Source: Streptomyces sp. SID13031 (GTDB taxonomy: Bacteria > Actinomycetota > Actinomycetes > Propionibacteriales > Kribbellaceae). From it: 64,000 nucleotides of DNA. Position 1 is the stretch's first letter, and each line of letters begins with the position of its first letter. The stretch spans positions 248,001 through 312,000 of the forward strand of contig NZ_JAAGLV010000007.1 in NCBI RefSeq assembly GCF_010548305.1, in the 5' to 3' direction. Both the position numbers and the translations under genes were made by a program. A model generated the notes under the pieces. It was given only the letters and a program-made list of their open reading frames with translations, was not told where the DNA came from and searched no databases. This document shows, piece by piece, positions 15,942-24,463 of this stretch.

Positions 15942-17266
15942 CCGCCGTACTTCTTGCGGTTGGCCTCCAGGAGCTTGTCCGCTCGGGCGGACGCGTCGGC
16001 CAGCGCCTTGGCCGGCTCTGTCTTCAACAGGACGGCCTCGTTGACCGCCTTGTTCAGCTCGGCCAGTGCGTCACCGATACCGGGCACGGGCGGCGGGAAG
16101 TGCAGGTAGTCGATCTGGGTCGCCAGCGCGGCCTGGTCCGTCAGCGCCTTGAAGTCGGCCGATTCACGGACCTGCTTGCGGGCCGGCACCTGGCCGCCCT
16201 TTGCCCACTCGAGCGACTTCTGGCTGACGTAGTTGACGAAAACCCTGGCCGCGGTCGACTTGTTCTGGTCCGGCGTCTTCAGCTTCGGCAGGCAGAACTG
16301 GTGCGAGCCGGCCCAGGCCGCCTTGGTCCCGCCGATGTTCGGCAGCGGCGCGACGCCCCACTCCAGGCCCTGCTTCTCCTTGAACGTGTTGATGTTCCAG
16401 ATGCCGTTCCAGACGAAGGCGTTCTTGCCGTTCATCACGGCGATGTTGTCCGCGTCCTGCGCGACGTTCTTCGGGCTGTGGCCGTTCTTCACCAGGTCGG
16501 TGAACCAGCTCAGCCCCTTCACGCCGCCTTCCTCGTGCCAGATCGCCTTCGAGGAGTCGGCGTTGAACAGGTCGCCGCCGAACTGCCAGATCAGCGCCTG
16601 CACGCTGAGCACGCCGGTGAACGGGAACGGCGTCGCCCAGTGGCCCTGGATTCCCTTGCTCTTGAGGGCATCCAGTGCGGCGGCGTACTCATCGGCGTTC
16701 GCCGGCGGCTTCGCCGGGTCGAGGCCGGCCGTGGTCATCAGCTTCTTGTTGTAGAAGAACCCGAGCGGGTGCACGTCCAGCGGGATGCCGTACCGCTTGC
16801 CGTTGTACTCGCCCGCCTTCCACACGACGTCCGCGAAGTCCTCCTGCTTGAGGCCCAGCGCCTTCGCGACGTCGTCCAGCGGCTCGATCACGTTCCGGGC
16901 GGCGTTGGTGGCGAGCGAGTCGACGTGCATGATCGCGACCGCGGGACCCCGGCCGCTGCTCACCGCGGTGGGCAGTTTGGTGTAGTAGTCGGCCCACTGC
17001 ATCACGGTCATCTTGACCTTGATGTTCGGGTGCTCGGTGTTGAACGCGTCGACGATCTTGCGCATGAACGGGCCGTCACCACCGGTGAACCCGTTCCAGA
17101 AATCGAGCTCGACGGCCGGGCCGTCGTACCCTTTCGCGCCGCCGTCGCCGGTCGCGGGTGCCGCGCCGGGTTTGCCGGACGAGCCCGAGCCGCAGGCGGC
17201 CAGCGCGCCGGCCGCCCCCAGAGCGCCGATTCCGCCCAGCATCATTCGCCGGTTGATGGTGTTCAC
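15938..17266 (-). CDS. Extracellular sugar-binding lipoprotein of the arabinan operon
   Basis: A 442-residue solute-binding protein, cluster B/MalE-like. The N-terminus has twin arginines (INRRMMLGGIG) and a lipobox LAAC (ALAACGSG), so it is probably exported through Tat and lipidated. The mature part shows VELDFWNGFTGGDGPFMRKI, the usual first strand and helix of MalE-like proteins. GTG 17266 has GGAGG 6-7 nt upstream and overlaps the GH51 stop as GTGA; the longer frame to 17302 was rejected because it lacks a ribosome-binding site and lengthens the signal. Expected ligands are arabinose oligomers. Confidence 0.92.
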   Translation of the reverse strand: MNTINRRMMLGGIGALGAAGALAACGSGSSGKPGAAPATGDGGAKGYDGPAVELDFWNGFTGGDGPFMRKIVDAFNTEHPNIKVKMTVMQWADYYTKLPTAVSSGRGPAVAIMHVDSLATNAARNVIEPLDDVAKALGLKQEDFADVVWKAGEYNGKRYGIPLDVHPLGFFYNKKLMTTAGLDPAKPPANADEYAAALDALKSKGIQGHWATPFPFTGVLSVQALIWQFGGDLFNADSSKAIWHEEGGVKGLSWFTDLVKNGHSPKNVAQDADNIAVMNGKNAFVWNGIWNINTFKEKQGLEWGVAPLPNIGGTKAAWAGSHQFCLPKLKTPDQNKSTAARVFVNYVSQKSLEWAKGGQVPARKQVRESADFKALTDQAALATQIDYLHFPPPVPGIGDALAELNKAVNEAVLLKTEPAKALADASARADKLLEANRKKYGG

Positions 17267-18765
17267 CGTGTACCTCCAGGGGAGAGCCTGATCATGTGCC
17301 ACGAGGCAGGGGGCAACGTGGCCGTACAGCTGTCATTGGCGACCTCGGTACCGTCGATGTGCTGCGGCACCACCCGGTCGGGGTCCTCGGCGGTGTTGAC
17401 CGCGCTCCGGTCGTCGTCGTACAGGGCCAGGTGCTCGACCACCTGCAGGCCGGGCATCAGCGGCACCTCGAGGTCGACCTTGTCCGTCTCGCTCCGGTTC
17501 ACCACGAAGAGCACCACCTCACCGGTGCTCTCCTCGTACGTCGCCGTGCTCCACAACGCCGGCACCCGCCCGTACTGCGCGGTGTCGATCTCCGGGCCAG
17601 CCACCTCGGTTCGCAGTACCGTCGAGCCCGCGTACTTCGCGGTGAGCGCGAACGGATGGAAGATCGTCTGCCGCCAGGCCCGACCGCCGGGCTCGGTCCG
17701 GATCGGGCCGATCACGTTGACCAGTTGGGCCAGGCAGGCGATCTTCACCCGGTCGGCGTGCCGGAGCAGGGTGATCAGCAGGCTGCCGACGACCACCGCG
17801 TCGTCGACCGTGTAGATGTCCTCGATCAGCGGGCCGACCTCGCGGATGTCCAGACCGAGCTCACCGGGGAAGTCCTGCTGGCGCCAGACGTTCCATTCGT
17901 CGAACGACAAGGTGATCTCCTTGTCGCTGCGCTTGAGCGCCTTCACGTGGTCGGCGGTCGCGACGACCGAGTCGATGAACCGGTCCATGTCCTCGGCGGC
18001 CGCGAGGAAGCTCTGCTGGTCGCCGTCCTTCGGCTCGTAGTACGCGTGCAGGCTGATGTGCTCGACCAGGTCGTAGGTACGCTCCAGCACGGTGCGTTCC
18101 CAGTCGCCGAAGGTCTCCATGTGCCGGTTGCTCGACCCGCAGGCGACGAACTCGACGCTGGGGTCGACGCGGCGCATCGCGTTCGCGGTCTCCTCGGCGA
18201 GGCGGGCGTACTCCTCGGCAGTCTTGTGGCCGATCTGCCAGGGTCCGTCCATCTCGTTGCCCAGGCACCACACTTTGATGGCGTGCGGGTCCGTACTGCC
18301 GTTGGCGACCCGGCGGTCGGCGGTCGCAGTACCGGCCGGCAGGTTGCAGTACTCGAGCAGCTCGACCGCCTCGGTGATACCGCGAGTGCCGAGGTTGACG
18401 GCCCAGATCGGCTCGACGCCCGCCTTGCGGGACCAGGCGACGAACTCGTCGGTGCCGAACTGGTTCGGCTCGACCGCGCGCCAGGCCAGGTCGAGGCGCC
18501 GCGGCCGCTGGTCCTTCGGGCCGACACCGTCCTCCCAGCGGTAGTTGGAGACGAAGTTGCCACCCGGGTAGCGGACCGCGGTCACGCCCAGTTCGCGGAC
18601 CAGCGCGAGGACGTCCTCGCGGAACCCGTCCGGGTCGGCCGTCGCGTGCCCGGGCTCGTAGATCCCGGTGTAGACACAGCGGCCCATGTGCTCGACGAAG
18701 GAGCCGAACAGGCGTCGGTCGAGAGCACCGACGGCAAACGCGGGGTCGACCGCAAGACGTGCCAC
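17263..18765 (-). CDS. abfA: Alpha-L-arabinofuranosidase, GH51
   Basis: A 500-residue cytoplasmic retaining arabinofuranosidase that removes arabinose from imported oligosaccharides. GH51 marks: the N-terminal strand LFGSFVEHMGRCVYTGIYEP, VRYPGGNFVSNYRWEDGVGP, the acid/base Glu in WCLGNEMDGPW (E171) and the nucleophile Glu in SFDEWNVW (E290). No signal peptide. GTG 18765 lies 5 nt after GGAGGATCT. It is the first gene of a six-gene operon: GH51, binding protein, two permeases, two GH43. The LacI gene is divergent across a 125-bp region with repeated operators. The symbol follows common usage for GH51. Confidence 0.94.
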   Translation of the reverse strand: MARLAVDPAFAVGALDRRLFGSFVEHMGRCVYTGIYEPGHATADPDGFREDVLALVRELGVTAVRYPGGNFVSNYRWEDGVGPKDQRPRRLDLAWRAVEPNQFGTDEFVAWSRKAGVEPIWAVNLGTRGITEAVELLEYCNLPAGTATADRRVANGSTDPHAIKVWCLGNEMDGPWQIGHKTAEEYARLAEETANAMRRVDPSVEFVACGSSNRHMETFGDWERTVLERTYDLVEHISLHAYYEPKDGDQQSFLAAAEDMDRFIDSVVATADHVKALKRSDKEITLSFDEWNVWRQQDFPGELGLDIREVGPLIEDIYTVDDAVVVGSLLITLLRHADRVKIACLAQLVNVIGPIRTEPGGRAWRQTIFHPFALTAKYAGSTVLRTEVAGPEIDTAQYGRVPALWSTATYEESTGEVVLFVVNRSETDKVDLEVPLMPGLQVVEHLALYDDDRSAVNTAEDPDRVVPQHIDGTEVANDSCTATLPPASWHMIRLSPGGTR

Positions 18766-18785
18766 AGATCCTCCAGAGAGATCTT

Positions 18786-18817
18786 TACAACGATTAACCT
18801 GGAGTTCTACAACGATT
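18786..18817. promoter_or_regulatory. Direct repeats TACAACGATT in the GH51/LacI divergent promoter
   Basis: TACAACGATT occurs at 18786-18795 and 18808-18817, 22 bp apart, so both lie on the same helix face. Related inverse sequences (ctgtaaag near 18826) suggest a third half-site. A TTGACA at 18816-18821 could be the -35 of the LacI promoter. The LacI protein encoded at 18891 is the probable binder, giving substrate-induced control of the operon and itself. Confidence 0.65.
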
Positions 18818-18890
18818 GACATCCGCTGTAAAGAGCTGGTCCCACCGCGCCGTGGCACACTCAGGCGACAAGCGGGCGAAGGGACTATGG

Positions 18891-19892
18891 ATGGCGACCA
18901 GACTGAGCGATGTGGCGGCGCGCGCCGGGGTATCGGTGAAGACGGTCTCCAACGTCATCAACGACTACCCGCACATCACCGCGCAGACCCGGGCCAAGGT
19001 CGAGGCCGCGATCGAGGCGCTCGAGTACACCCCGAACGTCAGCGCCCGGTCCCTGCGCAAGGGCCGCTCCGACTTCATCGCCCTGGCGATCCCGGAGATG
19101 GCCTCCCCGTACTTCGCGGAGCTCGGCGCCGCCATCAGCCGGGCCGCCAAGAAGCGCGGTATCACCGTGCTGATCGACCAGACCGAGGGCGAGCCGGCCG
19201 CCGAGAAGCTGGTCCTCGACGGTATGCGCGGGCAGCTGATCGACGGCATCATCTTCTCGCCGATCATCACCGCGCCGGCCAAGATCGACCTCGCCGCGAC
19301 CGCGAAACCGCTGGTCCTGCTGGGCGAACGGCACGCCGGCGGCACCCTCGACCACGTCGCGGTCGACTCGGTCCAGGCGTCCTTCGACGCGACCACGCAC
19401 CTGATCTCGATCGGCCGGCGCCGGATCGCCGCGATCGGGGTCGGCGGCGGCGCGGGCACGGGCGCAGTACGGCGTAAGGGGTATCGCAAGGCGTTGAAGG
19501 CCGCGGGGCTGCCGCACGATCCGGCACTGGAGCTGGCCGGGACCGGGTACCACCGCGAGGACGGCGCCGCGTCGATGCGCGAGCTGCTCGCGTTGCCGGA
19601 GCCGCCGGATGCCGTGTTCTGCTTCAACGATCTGCTCGCGCTGGGCGCCTTGCGCACGCTCGCCGACGCGGGGCTGTCGGTACCGGGCGATGTCGCGGTG
19701 GTGGGCTTCGATGACATCGAGGACGGCCGCTTCCACTCGCCTTCGCTGACGACGATCTCGCCGGACAAGGAGTGGCTCGCCGACAACGCCGTCGGGCTGC
19801 TGCTGGACCGGATCGCGGGAACCGGTGAGGTCGCTCGTCGCGACCTCACCGTTCCCTACACGTTGCAGATCAGAGAGTCTTCCGCAGGCTAG
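18891..19892 (+). CDS. LacI family repressor of the arabinan operon
   Basis: A 333-residue LacI/GalR regulator. The N-terminal helix-turn-helix and hinge read RLSDVAARAGVSVKTVSNVI and LEYTPNVSARSLRKGRS. The C-terminal periplasmic-binding-like domain has GFDDIEDGRFHSPSLTTI, the typical end of the ligand domain. ATG 18891 gives the usual N-terminus; the upstream GTG would add 25 poorly conserved residues. Divergent to GH51. The 3' end overlaps the convergent carboxypeptidase gene by 4 bp. Confidence 0.93.
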   Translation: MATRLSDVAARAGVSVKTVSNVINDYPHITAQTRAKVEAAIEALEYTPNVSARSLRKGRSDFIALAIPEMASPYFAELGAAISRAAKKRGITVLIDQTEGEPAAEKLVLDGMRGQLIDGIIFSPIITAPAKIDLAATAKPLVLLGERHAGGTLDHVAVDSVQASFDATTHLISIGRRRIAAIGVGGGAGTGAVRRKGYRKALKAAGLPHDPALELAGTGYHREDGAASMRELLALPEPPDAVFCFNDLLALGALRTLADAGLSVPGDVAVVGFDDIEDGRFHSPSLTTISPDKEWLADNAVGLLLDRIAGTGEVARRDLTVPYTLQIRESSAG

Positions 19893-21553
19893 AACGCTGC
19901 GGCGCAGGTGGTGAGGTTCGCCGTGACGGAGGCTCCCCGAGCCACTGTGATCGCACGGGTTTCCAGCACCTGACCGGTCGGGCGCTCACAAGTCAGCGTC
20001 CAGGACTCCGTACCGCCTTGCTGGACGACGATCGGCCGGGTCGACGGGTTGGCGTGGTACGTGTAGGTGCCACCGGCCGGGACGGTCATCGTGGTGTCCA
20101 GGACGTCGGGGATGAGAGTCCCGTTCCACGTCTTGGTGGTGAACGACTTCTTCAGCCGCAGGACGGCGCCGGCCGGGCCCGTACCGGTGATGACCGAGTG
20201 GCGAGCCGGGTTGATCGTGCTCTCCGCGGCGATCAGGTAGGCCTCCCGGTTTCCCTTGCCTGCTGTGCTTCCCGAGCCGAAGTAGTAGTTGGCGATGTTG
20301 CTGAACGCCGGGTGGAAGCTGCTCGCGCCGTGCTCGAAGGTGAACCCGAGACCGCCCGTCGCGTAGTACGACCAGTCTTCGGTGGTACCGGTCGTGTCGT
20401 AGAGCTCGTAGCCGAACTGGCTGTCGTAGCCGTTCTGCGCGGCCATCTGGTCGCCCAGCGACTTGTAGAGCGCCTCATCCGGGGTGTTGCCGGCACCGGC
20501 GTACCCGGGCTCGCGTAGTACCAGGTTGGAGTAGGTGTGGTTCGTGATCAGCGTGGTCGCCTGGTACGACGAGACGAGTGTCTGGATGTTGCGCGACTCG
20601 GGCTCGCTGAAGGCGCTCGCGCCGCGGTACGTCTCCGAGGTGAGGCTGGTCGACGCGCCCGGTCCGCCCCAGAAGCCGGCGTAGTTCCGGTTCAGGTCGG
20701 TGCCGCGAGACTGGTTGGACGACTGCGAGCACTGGCCGGTGGTCGGGATCTGGCCGTTGGTGATCCGGCAGTTCTTCCGCTTCATCTCGTAGCCGAGCGT
20801 GCGGCTCAGGTTGAAGCCGTCGGGGTTCACCACCGGGACGATGACGACACGCGACTTGTCCAGGATGTTGGTGATCCGCGGGACCACGCCGTCGTTCTTC
20901 AGCAGGTCGTAGGCGAACTCCATCGTCAGCTCACCCGACGGCCATTCGCGCGCGTGGTGCAGGCCCATCATGACGAAGACGGGCTTGCCGCTGCTCACGT
21001 TGACGTCCCTGCTGATCTCGATGCCGCGGACGGTGCGACCCTCGAGCGAGGCGTTCTTCAGCGTGATCTGCTTGACCTTCGTCGGGTACTGCGACGCCAG
21101 CGCCGCGAGATCGTTGGTGTAGTCCGCCAACTGCCGGTACGCCGTCCGTCCGCTCGGCAGGGTGGCCAGGATCGCCCGGCTCTTCACCGCCTTCGCGTAC
21201 GCCGCGTCGGCCGCCTCGCGTTCCTTGTCGGCGCCGACCAGGTCGTCCTCGAGGACCGACCAGGTGAACCCGGCGAGGGTCAGCAGCCGCCGATCTTGGT
21301 TGCCATAGGCAACTACGTCGACATAGTTCTTGCCTGCGGACTCGGCCAGGTCGAGGTCGAGGGTGTTCAGCCGCTTGCGGTCGGCCATGGTCGGGGTGTT
21401 GATCCGGAGCAGCTGGATCAGCTCGGCCTTCTCGTAGGCCTGCACCTTGCGGTCGGGTGGCGCGACAGCCTGGACGTGACTGCCGGCGCCGACGACGAGC
21501 ACGGCCGCAATCGCGAGGGGGACGAGTCGGTGCCATCGGGCGGGATGGAACAC
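19889..21553 (-). CDS. Secreted M14 zinc carboxypeptidase
   Basis: A 554-residue exported metallopeptidase. GTG 21553 follows GGAGG; the signal peptide spans about 1-35 (LVPLAIAAVLVVGAGSHVQA). A propeptide of about 90 residues precedes the catalytic domain. Zinc ligands are H and E in GLHHAREWPSGE and H in LITNHTYSN; the substrate-binding region has TDLNRNYAGFWGG, and the general base Glu is in GFTFEHG. The C-terminal 110 residues form a beta domain (YTYHANPSTRPIVVQQGGTE) probably for adhesion or stability. Substrate preference (A/B or T type) is not assigned. Confidence 0.92.
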   Translation of the reverse strand: MFHPARWHRLVPLAIAAVLVVGAGSHVQAVAPPDRKVQAYEKAELIQLLRINTPTMADRKRLNTLDLDLAESAGKNYVDVVAYGNQDRRLLTLAGFTWSVLEDDLVGADKEREAADAAYAKAVKSRAILATLPSGRTAYRQLADYTNDLAALASQYPTKVKQITLKNASLEGRTVRGIEISRDVNVSSGKPVFVMMGLHHAREWPSGELTMEFAYDLLKNDGVVPRITNILDKSRVVIVPVVNPDGFNLSRTLGYEMKRKNCRITNGQIPTTGQCSQSSNQSRGTDLNRNYAGFWGGPGASTSLTSETYRGASAFSEPESRNIQTLVSSYQATTLITNHTYSNLVLREPGYAGAGNTPDEALYKSLGDQMAAQNGYDSQFGYELYDTTGTTEDWSYYATGGLGFTFEHGASSFHPAFSNIANYYFGSGSTAGKGNREAYLIAAESTINPARHSVITGTGPAGAVLRLKKSFTTKTWNGTLIPDVLDTTMTVPAGGTYTYHANPSTRPIVVQQGGTESWTLTCERPTGQVLETRAITVARGASVTANLTTCAAAF

Positions 21554-21708
21554 GGTGACCTCCAGTAGTGAGGTTGTTGCGATGGGTAACTGGAGGGTAG
21601 GGCCCGCACGCACAACGCGAAAGCAATTGCCGGAAGAGTGCGGGGAAACCCGCGCGCAGCCTGGAAGCGGAGACCACCGAGCACCTGCCGGCTGGCCCCC
21701 TGAACTCC

Positions 21709-21769
21709 CACTTTGTGCACCGGCTAGGCATCTACTCGCCAGTACGACGCTCAGGCGGTGCACAAAGTG
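21709..21769. repeat. 14-bp perfect inverted repeat, 33-nt spacer
   Basis: CACTTTGTGCACCG at 21709-21722 is matched by CGGTGCACAAAGTG at 21756-21769. It lies between the carboxypeptidase promoter region and the oxidoreductase remnant. It may be a terminator-like structure, an operator pair, or the residue of a mobile element; nothing else of an element is visible. Confidence 0.6.
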
Positions 21770-21774
21770 AGGGT

Positions 21775-21972
21775 TTAGCGGTGGCCGATGGCGGCTAGTT
21801 GCTCGGCGAGGGTGCGGCGGAAGGCGGGGAGGTGAGCGAGCAGGTGGAGGCCGGCGTTGCGGGCGGGGCGGAGGGCAGCTGGTGCCGTCGCCAAGCGGGT
21901 CAGTCGGTGCGCGAGTGCTACGACCCGGACCGCCTCTGCGCGACTCGCCGTCGCGTACTCGTCCAGCTTGGT
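21775..21972 (-). pseudogene. C-terminal remnant of an FAD-dependent monooxygenase
   Basis: About 65 codons, from TKLDEYATASRAEAVRVVAL through AHRLTRLATAP to LPAFRRTLAEQLAAIGHR and a stop. The pattern (dtYe-aeR-p-v ... at-R-a-l-a-t ... l-l-p-a-f-r-r-x-l-a-e-x-l-a) matches the extreme C-terminus of the p-hydroxybenzoate-hydroxylase-like FAD oxidoreductases. No GXGXXG dinucleotide-binding region or middle domain is found upstream in any frame; the open frame upstream is antisense to the rhomboid gene. It is read as the decayed end of a deleted gene next to the 14-bp inverted repeat. Confidence 0.5.
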
Positions 21973-22055
21973 CTCGTCGCCTAAGAAGCAGTCGCCTGGC
22001 TGGGCCTGGCGATCACCCGCTACTTGACCGGCGAAATCTAGAACCCTGAGCTCTG

Positions 22056-22796
22056 TCAGCGGCGGGACTTGGCGCGGCGGCGTTTGGTGTCTTGGAGGTA
22101 GAGCCAGGCGACTGCTGCCCCGGTGATGAAGCCGCCGAGGTGGCCTTGCCAGGAGACGTTCGGGACGATGACCGAGAAGATGGCGGTCACCGCGACGTAG
22201 CCGATGATCCAGGTGATGTCGAGGTTGCGTGCCTTGCTGATCACCAGCAGGGCACCGACCAGCCCGAGGACCGCGCCGGAAGCGCCGAGCGTCGCGCCGG
22301 TGGGCGCGGACAGCTGCCAGACGGCGATCCCGCCACCGAGCGCGGACAGCAGGTACAGCAGGGCGAACCGCAGCCGGCCGAGCAACTGCTCCAACTGCTG
22401 GCCGAGGACCCAGAGCATGAACAGGTTCGAGAAGATGTGGAAGATCTGCTGATGCGTGAAGGCCGACGTGAGCAGCCGCCACGGCTGCGACTCCACCAGG
22501 ACCGGGAAGAGCACCAGGTCGTTCAGGACCCGCGGGCTGCCGGCGCTCACCGCGATGAACACCAGCACGTTCAGCACGATCAGCGTGATCGTGACGATCT
22601 GGGTGTTACCGCGCGCCACGCCGCCCAGCGACGTCCGGGCCCTCGGGATCGACTTCACGCCCTCGTTGAAACACGACGGGCACTGGAAGCCGACCGCGGC
22701 GCTGTTCATGCAGTCCGGGCAGATCGGCTTGTCGCACCGCTGGCAGCGGACGCCGGCCGGCCGGCCCGGGTGCCGGTAGCAGACGGTCTCGGTCAC
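22056..22796 (-). CDS. Rhomboid family intramembrane serine protease with N-terminal zinc-binding domain
   Basis: A 246-residue membrane protease. The first 45 residues carry a B-box-like zinc motif: CYRHPGRPAGVRCQRC, ICPDCM, CPSC. Six membrane helices follow. The rhomboid marks are HIFSNLFMLWVLG, the serine nucleophile in TLGASGAVLGL and the catalytic His in SWQGHLGGFITGA. The GTG start at 22796 keeps the first metal-binding cysteine near residue 6. The gene is a neighbour of the cyclophilin gene in the conserved actinobacterial origin region. Confidence 0.93.
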   Translation of the reverse strand: MTETVCYRHPGRPAGVRCQRCDKPICPDCMNSAAVGFQCPSCFNEGVKSIPRARTSLGGVARGNTQIVTITLIVLNVLVFIAVSAGSPRVLNDLVLFPVLVESQPWRLLTSAFTHQQIFHIFSNLFMLWVLGQQLEQLLGRLRFALLYLLSALGGGIAVWQLSAPTGATLGASGAVLGLVGALLVISKARNLDITWIIGYVAVTAIFSVIVPNVSWQGHLGGFITGAAVAWLYLQDTKRRRAKSRR

Positions 22797-22841
22797 GCCC
22801 TGATCCTCCGCAGTCGTGCAGCAGTCGTGAGAAAGGGTACA

Positions 22842-22868
22842 AACCGGCCGCCGTCGAGGCGGCCGGTT
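22842..22868 (-). terminator. Hairpin terminator after the cyclophilin gene
   Basis: An 11-bp perfect stem (AACCGGCCGCC 22842-22852 with GGCGGCCGGTT 22858-22868) with a 5-nt loop, 10 bp past the cyclophilin stop. The T-run is weak, as is common in high-GC bacteria. Confidence 0.7.
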
Positions 22869-22877
22869 CGCGGTGGA

Positions 22878-23420
22878 TCAAACGGTCTTGCGCTCGATCT
22901 TGACGCTGCTGATCACGATCGGCTCGGTCGGCCGGTCGCCGGCCGTGGTGGCCGCGGTCGCGATCGCGTCGACGACCTTCTTCGAGTCGTCGTCGGCGAC
23001 CTCACCGAAGATGGTGTGCTTGCGGTTCAGGTGCGGCGTCGGGACCACGGTCACGAAGAACTGCGACCCGTTGGTGCCCTTGCCGAACTGGATGCCCGCG
23101 TTCGCCATCGCCAGCAGGTACGGACGGTCGAACTGCAGCTCCGGGTGGATCTCGTCGTCGAAGCTGTAGCCCGGCGAGCCGGTGCCGGTGCCCAGCGGGC
23201 AACCACCCTGGATCATGAACCCGTCGATGACCCGGTGGAAGCCGAGTCCGTCGTAGAAGCGCGCGGTGCTGGCTTCACCCGTCGTCGGGTCGGTCCACTC
23301 CTTCGTGCCTTCGGCGAGGCCGACGAAGTTCTGCACCGTCTTGGGCGCGTGATCGGGGAACAGCTTGATGACGACGTCGCCCTTCGTCGTCTGCAACGTC
23401 GCGAACAGTTCTTCGGCCAC
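22878..23420 (-). CDS. ppiA: Cyclophilin-type peptidyl-prolyl cis-trans isomerase
   Basis: A 180-residue cytoplasmic isomerase of proline peptide bonds. The active-site residues of cyclophilins are present: FHRVIDGFMIQGG (Arg, Phe, Gln), LAMANAG, GSQFFVTVVPTPHLNRKHTIFG (Gln, Phe, Trp position replaced by His as often in bacterial forms). Length and gapless fit suggest a complete single-domain protein. It keeps its usual place near crgA, cwsA and the rhomboid gene. The symbol follows the mycobacterial orthologue in the same location. Confidence 0.94.
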   Translation of the reverse strand: MAEELFATLQTTKGDVVIKLFPDHAPKTVQNFVGLAEGTKEWTDPTTGEASTARFYDGLGFHRVIDGFMIQGGCPLGTGTGSPGYSFDDEIHPELQFDRPYLLAMANAGIQFGKGTNGSQFFVTVVPTPHLNRKHTIFGEVADDDSKKVVDAIATAATTAGDRPTEPIVISSVKIERKTV

Positions 23421-23606
23421 GGGAAACTCCTCATCGGGTTACGGCTTACGGCATCGATCCTGTCATGGGCCACAAGTTCGGGCCGCATCGACGTGCCCAG
23501 GGTGATCTCAGGGTGTGGCCCGAACGTTTAGCACCCGGGTACGTCGTACGATGCAAACAAAGCCGGATTTGTCCAGAGTCGAATCGAAGCCTCCATGGAG
23601 GAAACC

Positions 23607-24326
23607 GTGGGTTTGTTGAAGTCCAAGGGCCGGGTCGAGACCGCGAAGGACAGGGTCCGCCCGCTGGCCGAGTCCGCCGTGGGCAGCGCACGGGAGAAGG
23701 TGACGCCGTACGCCGAGAAGGCTGTCGAGCGGGGCGCCGCCGTGGCCCATGCAGCGGTGGAGAAGGCCGGACCGGTCATCGACGACGCACTGAGCAAGGT
23801 CGGACCGGCGACCGAGCACGCCGCTGAGCGGGCTCGTGAGCGGTTCAACGAAGACGTGCTGCCGAAGGTGACCGCCGCGCTGGCGACGCTGGCCGCCGCG
23901 GCCGAGCCGGTCATCGAGGAGAGCTCACGCCGGGGCAAGGCCACCGCGGCCGCGCTCAAGGGTGAGATCGACGCACCCAAGAAGAGCCACAAGCTGCGCA
24001 AGGTGGTGCTGTTCCTCGGTTTCGGGGCGATCGCCGCCGCGGCCGTGAAGAAGCTGCTCACCCCGCCGGAGCCGGCCTGGCAGTCGACCCCGACCAGCGG
24101 CCGCGACTACAGCTCGGCCCCGGCCGGTACGACGTCGCGCCCTACTGCCGAGAAGCCGGCCGCTGCCGCGCCGAAGGCCGAGACGCCGTCAGCGAACGGC
24201 AAGACCGAGGACGCGAAGGCGGCCGACGCCGGCACCGACGAAGCCCCGATGGCCTCGTCCAACGGCGCTGCCAAGAAGCCCACCGCCCCGCGCAAGTCGA
24301 CCGACGCCAAGCCGACCGACTCCTGA
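23607..24326 (+). CDS. CwsA-like membrane protein with helical repeats and Ala/Pro/Lys tail
   Basis: A 239-residue protein. Residues 1-115 are amphipathic helices rich in Ala, Glu and Lys (GRVETAKDRVRPLAESAVGS, then AVERGAAVAHAAVEKAGP). One membrane helix follows (VVLFLGFGAIAAAAVKKLL, about 140-158). The last 80 residues are low-complexity Ala/Pro/Lys/Thr. GTG 23607 has GGAGGA upstream; the ATG at 23595 lies before that site. In mycobacteria the syntenic gene is cwsA, a cell-wall and cell-shape protein that interacts with CrgA; architecture and place match, sequence identity cannot be measured here. Divergent from the cyclophilin gene. Confidence 0.7.
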   Translation: MGLLKSKGRVETAKDRVRPLAESAVGSAREKVTPYAEKAVERGAAVAHAAVEKAGPVIDDALSKVGPATEHAAERARERFNEDVLPKVTAALATLAAAAEPVIEESSRRGKATAAALKGEIDAPKKSHKLRKVVLFLGFGAIAAAAVKKLLTPPEPAWQSTPTSGRDYSSAPAGTTSRPTAEKPAAAAPKAETPSANGKTEDAKAADAGTDEAPMASSNGAAKKPTAPRKSTDAKPTDS

Positions 24327-24367
24327 TCGCCGGCGGGCACCCAGCCCGCCGACACCACCGCAACGGC

Positions 24368-24403
24368 GAAGGCCGCGACCCCCAGCTGGAGGTCGCGGCC
24401 TTC
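24368..24403 (+). terminator. Hairpin terminator after the CwsA-like gene
   Basis: A 13-bp perfect stem, GAAGGCCGCGACC (24368-24380) with GGTCGCGGCCTTC (24391-24403), and a 10-nt loop. It lies 42 bp past the stop at 24326. Confidence 0.8.
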
Positions 24404-24463
24404 GTCATTCCCGGACAACCTCCCACCCGCCGTGCCGCGCGTAGCGCGGTGCGGTGCGGTGGG

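Noticed and set aside
16100..18819. Long plus-strand frames of about 500-570 codons
   Set aside because: Antisense to the binding protein and GH51 genes, whose motifs are unambiguous.
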